Part shown: positions 22,601 to 31,100 of the stretch, piece after piece
Position numbering within the stretch: the stretch's first letter is position 1
How the letters are laid out: every line of letters begins with the position of its first letter
Assembly: GCA_014529385.2 (NCBI GenBank)
Contig: CM043953.1
Span: 107,886,549 to 107,950,548, forward strand
Source: Adiantum capillus-veneris
Taxonomy: Eukaryota; Streptophyta; Polypodiopsida; Polypodiales; Pteridaceae
Length of the DNA stretch: 64,000 nt
Reading direction: 5' to 3'
Position numbers and translations under genes: made by a program
Notes under the pieces: generated by a model
Database searches by the model: none
What the model was told of the DNA's origin: nothing
The model's input: the letters and a program-made list of their open reading frames with translations, nothing else

Positions 22601-23859
22601 GAACACCATTGTTGCTCCCTTCTTGGATACATGTGACTATTTTGAGGGGGTCGATTATCCTTAAGAGACTCTTGGATTGCCTTGGTGAGGTCTGTCAAGA
22701 ATGTCTCAAATACCTTTGGCTCATTGGCAATGGGCTTTGCAGTCATGGGTTCATACTCAATGGCTTGTGAGCTAGTGGATCTCGTGTCAGTAGACACCCT
22801 CATGCCTGCTATCATCAAGTTGTCCTCTAATTGGATTGCATTGGCAGTGACATCTTCCCAGGTTGTGATACCTCTAATCACTAGTCCATTATAAATTCCT
22901 TCATTCCTCAACCCTCGAATGAATCGATCAAGCAGTTGGTTATTGTTGAAGCGCTCATTTACTGGGCAGCGAGAGTTTAAGTGCTTTAGACGACTAATGA
23001 AGTCCCTTACTGACTCTCCTTCCTTACGTTCGGCCTTCTGTAGCTGAGATGCTACACCCCAAAGCACACCTTCTCGTATGTACTCCTTTAGAAACAACCT
23101 TCGAAGGGTAGGGTAGATTGTTTTCTCGTCCACCCTTAGGGTCCTATACCAATCTCCAGCCTTCCCACTTAATGTCAAGCTTAAGGCATTGCACTTATGT
23201 AGTTCGTTGCGTTCCCCTAAGGAATCACATACTTGTTCAAACACTTCAATGTGTTTCCTAGCATCTTCGTCCCCATTGAATTTTTGCGTGAGTTGGGCAA
23301 TTTGTACTGCCTTACTTCTAGGCTCTCTATCAGATACATGACGCATATTTTCCGCGATAGATCGACCTATGGTTTGAGCAAACGCTGCCAAGTCACCTAT
23401 GTGAGGAGGTAGGGCCGGTGGAGGTACTCTTGGAATCATATGTGGGAGAGGGACGGGTGCCGGTGCCGGTCTTGGCATATGTGTGGATGATGCAGGATAT
23501 GGAACATAACCGGGCATAGGTCCACTCGGATAAGGGCTAGGGAGCGGCACTCGAGGAGCATAAGCAAGTGGTACAATTGGAGGTGTGGGGGCCATGTGTG
23601 CATAAGGGGCTAGAGGCACATACGGTCGAGGCCCCATATTAGGTACTACAACACTAGGTAGTGGCACTGCGCTAACCGTAGATGTCATTGGTACATTCTC
23701 TGTTAGGCTTATCCCTGGAGTGAGCACTGTGTTTTCCTTGATAGAAGGTTGAGCCAAGTTAGGGAAGCTAAAGTTTTTGCTCGGAGGCTCAGATTGCATA
23801 GAGACCCCAGGTGAAATGACGTAAGATGGGTCCATGGGGCTCATTAGAGGAGTCTCCAT
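19618..23859 (-). CDS. Element 2 gag-protease polyprotein, 1413 codons
   Basis: An uninterrupted frame. Residues about 20-150 are rich in Pro, Val and Ala. Residues about 185-345 form the retrotransposon gag domain (K-F-N-G-D-E-D-A-R-K-H-I-E-V-F-E, G-K-A-G-D-W-Y-R-T-L, F-L-K-E-Y-I-R-E-G, V-R-D-F-I-S-R-L). Four zinc-knuckle-like motifs follow: C-S-I-C-L-G-P-H-S-T-S-E-C, C-N-A-C-G-R-Y-G-H-Q-A-K-D-C, then much later C-Y-E-C-G-G-P-H-R-A-T-E-C and C-N-R-C-G-I-D-H-L-I-A-Q-C. A charged linker follows, then a retropepsin-like domain with I-L-D-G-G-A-G-V-S-I-V and M-I-L-G-R-P-F-M. The C-terminus is basic with repeated W-V-P-K motifs. The usual gag in these families has one or two knuckles, so four is unusual. 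The polyprotein should form the particle and process itself. Confidence 0.9.
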   Translation of the reverse strand: METPLMSPMDPSYVISPGVSMQSEPPSKNFSFPNLAQPSIKENTVLTPGISLTENVPMTSTVSAVPLPSVVVPNMGPRPYVPLAPYAHMAPTPPIVPLAYAPRVPLPSPYPSGPMPGYVPYPASSTHMPRPAPAPVPLPHMIPRVPPPALPPHIGDLAAFAQTIGRSIAENMRHVSDREPRSKAVQIAQLTQKFNGDEDARKHIEVFEQVCDSLGERNELHKCNALSLTLSGKAGDWYRTLRVDEKTIYPTLRRLFLKEYIREGVLWGVASQLQKAERKEGESVRDFISRLKHLNSRCPVNERFNNNQLLDRFIRGLRNEGIYNGLVIRGITTWEDVTANAIQLEDNLMIAGMRVSTDTRSTSSQAIEYEPMTAKPIANEPKVFETFLTDLTKAIQESLKDNRPPQNSHMYPRREQQWCSICLGPHSTSECPTFRVKFNGTCNACGRYGHQAKDCLMIKRMMANRPPVAWTDAPRAPVLMPTPPVEQLPQHMVPRSQNVVQATPLPPPVLGPQPPHPRVAPMNQVGCEPSNAYADGCEEEIDTSIAYGLDTLEECPIYYMEDCWGQVKPVYQAAALASRGQNINTQARRPPLQCYECGGPHRATECPIRLQKNAAQMQMNQGSTSAMPILTCNRCGIDHLIAQCPYNPNAPKITPLNLVEIASVTSPIPPVAPAYAITRSMLQGPGHILEERDTASVIQAKKKKTRRKKSQNTENSKPSSKTNIGTGDDPVYMNDLEDDSDSVETMETRTNTTKRKTDKENRNMEPNENRIRENHKEPLKTPQVFPNPIQDPQDKPQGQKGKNRKKKIGTYPNPVDEIEQVKLLRGLLEKTQRKLEPEPMQVKIHDTVFPTQVHPPHINHRPLAISSIIQEGSEDGTSESEHTPFLLERMFNEGIPDPIEEYEIPSSPVPSQGPTPCKTPMNVAKLVDFMSSKVRTTIIAKLYGDPELFLALRAFLNGELRTGLPQFAQPNRPDSIMIDEENHVQSLDLDGHESVIEVPINELGQYFEGDESNATLPITTKGLTIKGILDGGAGVSIVTKDCWESMGKPRLSVTNIVVKMANGTIAKPMGMLKDLKIKVLGHKVRHTFIVMDFSKHLMSYEMILGRPFMREAQMVHDWSKNHVYLQFQDSVLRVDLVTGKVHPLGSKTIIDHRSDTTVHSAPLQYCYTCKKDTDIGQDSPYMDVLPGMTESDNVDWVHLASTIDTWGNRGTTWVTPEGDEMPIPLNMLQAMHIASDKTHPKVTKKTYKWVPKASLVTIPSAKKQKPCKKRTTRSKKSKKMLRWIPKRLLEAQGYYQGNDQIWVPKRRLCSYLSPDPSEPNPVAPKRINDHGKKTITECYTPAPELVWVPKKERFVPPSSGRGESHEDSSSSCNTSIEVKASTQPPSIVVDLHEATKESTPPSVQESPDEPLQV

Positions 23860-24426
23860 TTATGATAGAGTAGGCTGTTGAGCCTTGCTCGTATCCAGAA
23901 ATCTCATGGGGCCAGTTGAGAGTATATTTACCCCTCGATTTTGCCTTTCTGATTGAATAATGCCATGGATAACATTACATATCATTTTCTGTTGATCTTC
24001 AATGCTCGTGGCACTAGAGGTGGATTGTACAATCTCTATCCATCCTACATGGTAGGCGTGGCCAGAGTGTAGATCCATCAACACCTCAGTGTGGAGGTCG
24101 TATGTCCAATGATCATTAATGAACAATCCTTCTAGAGTCGACGTGTTAACGGTTTCTTGTGAGGTAGAAGCAATGTTGCTCCCCGTGGTTTTACTTGTCA
24201 CCAACGGTACTCTAGAGGGAACTTCTGAAGGAGGCAGCTCAACAGGGCCTTCTTGGTAAGAAGTTGGTAGGATATCCACATGGACACTCTTTGGGGGTGT
24301 GGGGTCCACGTGCGATGTGAAAGGAGAGTCCACTTCCCCACCCCCTTCGTGTGCTTCATCACGCAAAAAACAGAAATCTCCACACACTCCTTCCCTGCCT
24401 TTCCTATGATAGAAATTGCACCACAA
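23860..24426 (-). CDS. Element 2 upstream open frame, 188 codons
   Basis: This frame starts 40 bases after the primer site and ends with TAA directly followed by the ATG of the large gag-protease frame, in the same reading frame. No domain recognised; it is hydrophilic and Ser/Thr-rich, with W-T-Y-D-L-H-T-E-V-L-M-D-L-H-S-G-H-A-Y-H-V as its most structured part. Either the two are one gag frame broken by a single stop, or they are two proteins made by reinitiation or stop readthrough. The stop-start abutment is seen; the mechanism is inference. Confidence 0.65.
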   Translation of the reverse strand: MWCNFYHRKGREGVCGDFCFLRDEAHEGGGEVDSPFTSHVDPTPPKSVHVDILPTSYQEGPVELPPSEVPSRVPLVTSKTTGSNIASTSQETVNTSTLEGLFINDHWTYDLHTEVLMDLHSGHAYHVGWIEIVQSTSSATSIEDQQKMICNVIHGIIQSERQNRGVNILSTGPMRFLDTSKAQQPTLS

Positions 24427-24465
24427 GGAAGCGTAAAGTGCTAACCGAGCTTAGTGTAAAGCATA

Positions 24466-24483
24466 TCCCCGGCAACGGCGCCA
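24466..24483 (-). promoter_or_regulatory. Element 2 primer-binding site (Asp tRNA)
   Basis: The minus strand reads TGGCGCCGTTGCCGGGGA, four bases inside the 5' LTR. It is the well-known Tat/Athila-type primer site, complementary to the 3' end of plant Asp tRNA. Confidence 0.9.
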
Positions 24484-24487
24484 AAAA

Positions 24488-24738
24488 TGTGCACTCCTTG
24501 CCGCACTGTCGAAGCAAGGGACTTGCCAATACACCGTGTGCGAGCCACAAACGGCTCCAAGCACACAACAAGCCTAAACTAGCAAGCTCAAGGAAACAAA
24601 GGGTGTGTCACTCACCGCTCTACGCTCGCCTTCGTGGTGGATTCCTCGCCGCGATGAAGAAGAAGCTGCAGTCGTGCCGCGCTCAACCGCTTCGCCGCCG
24701 TCGTGCCTTCGTAATGCTCGATCGCACACACACTCTCC

Positions 24739-24774
<36 letters not shown>

Positions 24775-25068
24775 AGGAGGTGAAGAAGAAGAAGATGGAG
24801 ATGGAGCAAGAGCACTCTTCAATTGCACAAATGAGAGAATGAGTAAAAATTAGGTTTAGTTGGCTTTTATAGGAGCTCACCCCATTCACACTTGGGCGCC
24901 CATGCTTAACCAACTAATCCCTTGAATGTCCAAGTTAAAGTGCGCCTCTCATCGGCGATCACTCTACCTTTCCCTATTGGTCCGACAAGCCCGGTACCTG
25001 ACTCTACCAAATACATAATACACGTCCGTCGTAGGTGATGGGGTGTCCGTGTGCCGTGAGGGTTAACA
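24488..25068 (-). repeat. Element 2 5' LTR
   Basis: 581 bases, the partner of 17270-17846. It includes the CT/CA tract at about 24735-24773. Its outer end abuts the target duplication CATTG at 25069-25073, inside the copia A integrase region. Confidence 0.95.
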
Positions 25069-25758
25069 CATTGTCTCTGAGGCAACATCCTCAAAAGTGA
25101 GTCTCCGAATTTCTATTTCCTTGATAGGTTGTTTATGCATCTTCGACTCATTGAAGATCGCATTTGAACTACGGATGACTCGATGAGATTCCGGATGCCA
25201 GAGATGATATCCCATCTCTCCATCTACACCAAATCCAATGAAAATACATTTGTGTGACTTTGGCTCTAACTTTTGTCGAAGTTGTTTAGGCACATGAGCA
25301 TAAGCTTCACAACCAAAAACACGTAGATGGTCACAGTGGGGCTTACCTTTAGACCATAACTCTTCTGGAATATCATAATTCAATGGCGTACTAGGCGAAC
25401 GATTTATAATGTGCACGGTGGTCAAGACGGCTTCTGCCCAAAATCCTTATATGAGATTTGCCCTAGAAAGCATGGCTGTGACTCTTTCCTGAATTGTATG
25501 ATTCATGCGCTCAGCAACTCCATTCTGAGCTGGTGTGTATGGTGCAGTAAACTGCCTTTTAATCCCCCTTTTAACACAAAAATTGTCAAACTCCTTGGAG
25601 ACATACTCCCCACCGTTGTCGGTCTGCAACCTCTTGAGTTTCTTGCCAAACTGATTCTCAACGAGTGCTAAAAATTTTTGGAACACAGGAAGAACTTGAT
25701 CCTTATGTTTCAAAGGATATGCCCACACCTTTCGAGTAGAGTCATCTATGAATGTCAC
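25069..25758 (-). pseudogene. Copia A integrase, C-terminal two thirds
   Basis: Catalytic features are L-Q-T-D-N-G-G-E-Y (second Asp) and N-G-V-A-E-R-M-N (Glu), with F-T-A-P-Y-T-P-A-Q between them. After a frame break near 25425-25447 come V-H-I-I-N-R-S-P-S-T-P-L-N, L-R-V-F-G-C-E-A-Y-A-H-V and K-C-I-F-I-G-F. Coding is cut at 25069 by element 2 and resumes at 17269. Confidence 0.87.
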
Positions 25759-26395
25759 AAAATAGCTGGTCCCCCCCTAGAGATTTGGTTGACATAGGAC
25801 CACAAACATCACTCTGCACTAAATCTAGAGGTTCAGCTCGCTTTTGACCCAATGGTAAGTGCACGGACCTAGTCTGTTTGCCATAGATACAGTGCTCACA
25901 AACATGAAAGTCAACATAAGACAAGACAGGTAAGTAGCCAAAACGAGTCAGAGTTCTCATTCCTTTTTGGCTAATATGACCTAGCCGACAATGCCACAAC
26001 TCAGTAGATGACAACTTGGCTATAGATATGTAATCATGACCAACATCTGACACATCCATGGAATACAAGGTACCATGCTTCTGACCTCTGAGTACAACAA
26101 GATTCCCTTTGCGTACTATCCACGAACCATTGCCAAATGTGGTGTTGTAGCCCAAATCATCAAGCTGACCAACAGAAATCAAGCTTTTAGTCAACTTGGG
26201 CACATGTTTGACATTACATAAAGTAAAGTGCGTGTCATTCCTTAGATGCAATTTGACGTTTCCCACACCGTCAATGTCTAGTTCATAAGCATCACCAAGT
26301 CTCACTTTGCCACAAGAGTGAGAATAAGTAGAGAACCACTCTCTATGTGCTGTCACATGGAAACTCGCACCAGAATCTACTATCCAATTTTGTGC
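25742..26395 (-). pseudogene. Copia A protease active site and GAG-pre-integrase domain
   Basis: The minus strand reads W-I-V-D-S-G-A-S-F-H-V-T, the copia protease active site, preceded seven codons upstream by an in-frame TAG. The GAG-pre-integrase zinc segment follows (L-W-H-C-R-L-G-H-I-S ... C-E-H-C-I-Y-G-K). Then comes the first integrase Asp region, L-V-Q-S-D-V-C-G-P-M. The frame shifts near 25745-25758 before the rest of integrase. Confidence 0.87.
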
Positions 26396-26837
26396 ATACT
26401 ACGCATCTTCTAACAAGAGCCTCGATAGGTAGATCTGTTGTGAAGACCAATACATCAAAGTTAAGTGGCATAACAACCGCTGGAAGAGTCTCTACAATAG
26501 GAGCATTTGAGGACTCTAGCACATTGATCTCCTCTAACTTTGCTTTGCCCTTGTTTGAATCATCAGACTTAGAAGTTTCATCGAATTGTTTATCCTTCTT
26601 GCTTTGCTACCATTTCCTGCAATCCTTCTTCACATGCCCTTTTTTATGGTAGTGATAGCACTCGACATTACACATAGAACCCCGAGACTTACTGCGTGAA
26701 CCCCCACGTTCCTTGCTTTTGGCACGACTTTGAGTGCGACCCCTCTGTCTATCACTAGCAACATACACATCACCATCCTTCTTGCCTTCAAGAGATTTCC
26801 TGTGAATCTCCTCAGTAAACAGACTCATTAGACCGGT
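26396..26837 (-). pseudogene. Copia A gag C-part with altered zinc knuckle
   Basis: It contains an Arg/Ser-rich stretch (R-S-R-A-K-S-K-E-R-G-G-S-R-S-K-S-R-G-S) and the knuckle C-Y-H-Y-H-K-K-G-H-V-K-K-D-C. The second Cys of the CCHC knuckle is Tyr (TAC), so zinc binding should be lost. Between 26396 and 26600 the reading is open but weak. The segment is cut at 26837 by the TRIM-like element and continues at 27203. Confidence 0.8.
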
Positions 26838-27202
26838 TGAAAGGGCAAGGGAACTGAACATGCTCATCACCACCCAACCATGCCCTATATAGGCCCTTGG
26901 CCTTCTAAATATAGGGACCCCCTTGAATGCATGTCCGTCGTGGCCCTTGGCCGTGCCTGGTCCTACCCTTGGCATGACATTACTCCCCCCTTGGAGAAGC
27001 GTTTTCGTCCTCGAAAACAAGAGTGATGATACACTAATGTTTTCTATAGTGGCATCCCAGTGAAAGGGCAAGGGAACTGAACATGCTCATCACCACCCAG
27101 CCATGCCCTATATAGGCCCTTGGCCTTCTAAATATAGGGACCCCCTTGACTGCATATCCGTCCTGGCCCTTGGCCATGCCTGGTCCTACCCTTGGCATGA
27201 CA
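26838..27202 (-). mobile_element. TRIM-like mini LTR element in copia A gag
   Basis: Two 142-bp LTR copies (26838-26979 and 27061-27202; about five differences) flank only 81 bases. On the minus strand the LTRs run TGTCATGCC ... CCTTTCA. The flanks are CCGGT (26833-26837) and CCGGC (27203-27207), a 5-bp duplication with one change. Removing the element rejoins the gag codons. The inner 81 bases hold no primer-binding site. They match the end of a gypsy pol gene and its polypurine tract (TTTTCGAGGACGAAAAC, CCAAGGGGGGAGTAA), the same 3' end seen at 33330-33425. Confidence 0.88.
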
Positions 27203-27672
27203 CCGGCAAGTGCTGAGTTGCTAATCATAGTACATAATGTGTCCCAAGACGAGGGTAAACTGCATAGCAAGAATATACATTTGATTTCCTCATTGAAGAC
27301 CAAACCCTGAGTGGTCAACTGAGTGAAAATGATATTGAACTCATTAATGTGAGTAGAAATAGTGCCCTCTTCCTTCATACGAAGGTCAAACAGCTTCTTC
27401 ATCAAGAAAACCTTATTAGTGGCACTTTTGTTCTCATAACTGGAACACAACTTATCCCATACATCTCTAGCGCTTCTTTCTCCAACTATAGTAAAGTACA
27501 CAAATTCGGCCAAATGCAAACGGAGGGTAGGTTTGGCCTTAGCATCAAGTTTCTCCCACTCAACATCTATATACTCGCCCTTTGGACGCTCCATGATAGG
27601 ATCCAGTTGGCCTTTTTGTATAAGAACATCTTGAATCTGCTCTTTCCACCGCTAGATGACATGGTTGCAAGC
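27203..27672 (-). pseudogene. Copia A gag N-part
   Basis: Copia-type gag: D-P-I-M-E-R-P-K, A-R-D-V-W-D-K-L-C-S-S-Y, L-F-D-L-R-M-K-E-E-G-T-I-S-T-H-I-N-E-F and L-C-S-L-P-S-S-W-D. The likely start is the ATG at about 27661-27663 (M-S-S-S-G-G-K-S-R-F-K), but the usual segment containing the F-N-G-K-N and W motifs is missing and the frame shifts immediately after it, so a small deletion has removed about 20 codons. Confidence 0.82.
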
Positions 27673-28023
27673 TAAAGATAATATGGCGATAAACACTGGG
27701 CAGAGTTTCCCCAGAAAAACTGATAGAATCTCAATCCAAAACTGTCACAAGAGATCAGTAATGCATCAAAAGTAATGTTCTCAAAGCATAAGACAGGCGC
27801 ATCAACCACTAACTGTGCATAAAAAGTCAAAAGCTGACCAAGACTACCAACACGGCGTCAAATACACCTAGCCCTCTCTATACATGTCCTATGGTAAGAC
27901 CACGAAAAAAGGGTACTCCAGCAACCTGTATCACTGAAAGGATCTCAACATTCGAGAATCCCCCAGCTCAAGAAAACCTCACGCTATCGACCCTCACAAA
28001 AGGTTATGCAGACAAGAAACCGG
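27673..28023 (-). other. Copia A leader, part next to gag
   Basis: Untranslated leader on the gag side of the 28029-33580 insertion. Bases 27883-27930 (minus-strand leader) resemble the leader of element 1 at 9826-9870. Confidence 0.6.
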
Positions 28024-28028
28024 CCCAG

Positions 28029-28179
28029 TGTCAGAACAAGGGCAAGGCCGGACTAAACAAGGGCAACCGGGCTAGGCAGTGTGGAAAGGGAGTCCAACTA
28101 GGGCAAAGGTCCAGGGGCCATGCTATATAGTGGGTGGTTGGGAGGTGGACTCCAAGGTTCTAGTTCCCCTTGTCTAACA
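28029..28179 (+). repeat. Element 4 5' LTR
   Basis: TGTCAGAAC ... TGTCTAACA. A TATA-like CTATATAG lies at about 28122-28129. It differs from the 3' LTR at about eight positions plus a 3-base gap. Confidence 0.92.
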
Positions 28180-28180
28180 T

Positions 28181-28192
28181 TGGTATTAGAGC
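28181..28192 (+). promoter_or_regulatory. Element 4 primer-binding site
   Basis: TGGTATTAGAGC, one base after the LTR end. It is the initiator-Met tRNA complement TGGTATCAGAGC with one change. Confidence 0.85.
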
Positions 28193-31100
28193 TCAGGGGA
28201 GGTGAGAGCTATGGAGGAAGGGAAAGGATTCTCTCTATTTTGGCCTCTCTATCTCTCCCTCTCGATTGCAACATGAGGCAGGGCCTCCCTCTCTCGCATG
28301 GTCTCTTTCTCTCTCTCGCTCTCCCTTGAAGGGTTTGGAGCAGCATGGGCATGGCCTCTTGGAACAAGCAAGGCGGGTTCGACAGAGCAGAAAAGCCCGT
28401 GGGAAGCACGGCTTCCCTTGGAGGGAACCTTGGGGTTGACTGTTGTGGGAGCAGCCGCTTGTGGGGGGAAAGACCCTTGCATGCTCAAGAAGCGCAGGGG
28501 TGACGACCACCATTTGCAGCAAGCTGGAGCTCATCGGGTGCGCGCAGGGCCAAGGAGGGGAAAACATCATAGGAGGGCGGCATCACGCTCACCGCAGCTC
28601 GCGTTCTCGACGACTGTCTCCTTGCGCAGAAGGCAACGCTGCCATAGCCAGGAAATTCAAGAATTTTTTTTTTCCCCACACTATTGGGCGCCCTAGGGTG
28701 CCCATGGGCCACCCAAGGGTCCTGTCACTCTACCAGGTAGCCATGCACTGCCATGCAAAGCCACATGGCCATATCAACATGCCGATTTGCAGTAGACAAG
28801 TTGCAAAGGGAAGCTGCAGCAATACCAAACAATACCAATAATGGAAGGGGTCCCCGAGAACATGGACCGGCAAAGGTTATTGATCCATGGATTTCAACCC
28901 AATAATGGATTCCAGGGAAGCACCGCTTTTGGTTATCCACCCTCACTATCGATGTGAAGCCATGAACTTCACGAAAATCCCTTCATATTTGACGGAGTTT
29001 TTTTGATATAGGTGTGTTTGATGGAAGTACCAACACGCTTCAAGACCATGTCTGAAGGGGAGATGGTTCCACGGGATGTTTGTCAAGGAACTTGGTATGG
29101 TCAACCATTAACTACACTCACATGAAGATGTCAAGTAGTTTTGTTTAGGGCATGGCTACGAGGTGACTTATCTGCCCATGTTGCAATTCGACATGGATAT
29201 GATCCACTCATTGTTGGCATACGTGGTCTGACGAGTTTTCTAAGACATCACGGGACTATCATAAGCAAGCAAATACTTTGACGTACGGTCGACGACAAGT
29301 ACGAGATTTTTGCAGAATCCATGCAGAGCATGGTGGTGGAGAAGCAAGGTTGTATCAAACTCGAGTTTCTCCTCGGTACCACATTCTAATTTTGGGTTAG
29401 CAAGACTTGTCGGTAGGGGTACTTAATAAGGTACGCAGTTCATTTTTAATTATGGAGCATCTGCTTGATAGCTATAATATGCACCAGACGTGCATACACT
29501 TTAGGCATGCACAACACACGCATGGCTTGTGAAAATTAATGTCAGCACGAAGAATTGGAATCAAGCATGGCTTGAGTACCAACCACCTTGCTCTGCAACA
29601 CGGATTCTCAGTGATTCAATTTTGATGCAACAGCATAGCAAAATAGTAATGTTTTGGAATCTCAGGGAGACATGCATGGCCTTTTACTGCACTTGTTGAA
29701 GGAAGCAAGTTGCTCAGCATGGCCGACTCCTTGTCATTGTTTCTACACGCTGATGGAGGATGCTTACCACACAGTACTGGTTAATTTCAGTTGAAATTGC
29801 TCGACACGATCGATTCTTTTTGTTATGATATCTATAGCCACATCCGTTGGCTATCAGCACAAACATATTTATGTGAAGCAAGGCTTCAATTTATAACTCG
29901 TACATTAAGCTATTTCTCGTTTGGGGTATGCTATGAGCACACGCCCTTGGGGAAGTTCTCCCTATGCCTGCAGGATATTTCCAGCCAACTTTCTCTTGCG
30001 GACCAGAGAGGGTTATGATCTACATTGGAGCGAGCTGTTCTTCCGACATCTCCAGGCACCTAGTTACAGCAGGATGACCAAGTTAGACCATATTTAGCTT
30101 TGTTTATTCTTTCATGTTTACACATTTCATTTGGAAAATATTGTCGGTTGTGTAAAGCAAAGTGCTTTGACAATTTTACATGAAGCAAGGCTTCTCCCTT
30201 GTGCCAAGGTACTTGGAATCACGAGCAGGGGCACACAAGTTTGAAAAAACTGGCATAATAGGGCATCTCACCTCACAGAATCCCTACCAGTTTAGACTGT
30301 GCAAGGCACTAATGATTTTGGCTCTCAAGTTTGAGGCTATTACTCTTGCCAAGGGCTTAAACATCTATATGTAAAGCATGCTAACCAGGTGGCATGAATT
30401 CCACCGCTTCAGAGATTACACTTCCGCTATCACACCATACACTCTTCACTACCAAACTAAGTTTTGGATTGTTTAAATTTATGGTTGCTATCAACGCACA
30501 ATACCACTAAATGGAACCTAAATCTAGGACTTATTTCACAGGCAAAGTGTCATATTAAGTCATTTTTGTCAAGTCACGACCCCGTACATGGTAAGTGGGT
30601 CAAGCTATGGCTCGTGTTTGCTGTTTCCTCTCTTGATGAGAGAGTTATACAGGCAAATTGCTGCATGCTTATAGGTCAGGCATCAGATGCGGCAGAGCAC
30701 AAAGATTGGGCACAATATATACCAACTCGTCACTTAAGGAAAGTTCCTCAGCCCAGCATTCTCTCTCTCTCTTTCTTATTTCTCTCCATGAATAATGAAA
30801 ACTTTCTACGCAGTTTTTGATACATGTTTTGTTTGGGAGTCAGCATGAGCCAAGGTGCTCTAACTCTCAGTAAGAAATTGGGCAAGACGCCCTCTATATT
30901 AGTCTTCATCGTTTCGTCGATTGAACACTAATTTCCATAAGGGCTATGCGTCACACATGCTGGCTAAGAGTCATTGTCTGATCTCGGGTATGATCCAACG
31001 GTTGGTATTCCTTGGGGGATTGTTCTTAAGACTGTAGAGATCTACCCACTGGACTACACAACGACGTTAATGGACAAGCAAGAGTCTTGTCATTTTGGAT

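Larger units (their letters stand above)
17270..25068 (-). mobile_element. Element 2: gag-protease-only LTR retrotransposon nested in copia A
   Basis: The LTRs at 17270-17846 and 24488-25068 differ at only a few positions, and the duplication CATTG flanks the element at 17265-17269 and 25069-25073. It has a perfect Asp-tRNA primer site, a polypurine tract and one long gag-protease frame. No reverse transcriptase, RNase H or integrase was found in its 7.8 kb. The primer site and the D-G-G-A protease point to the Tat/Athila branch of Ty3/gypsy. It fits the class described as terminal-repeat retrotransposons with a gag domain (TR-GAG), which depend on enzymes supplied by relatives. The near-identical LTRs imply a recent insertion. 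Confidence 0.93.

Noticed and set aside
28193-28841. Overlapping 100-130-codon frames as genes
   Set aside because: Several frames on both strands are open at once in GC-rich leader-like DNA, with no domain or conserved motif.
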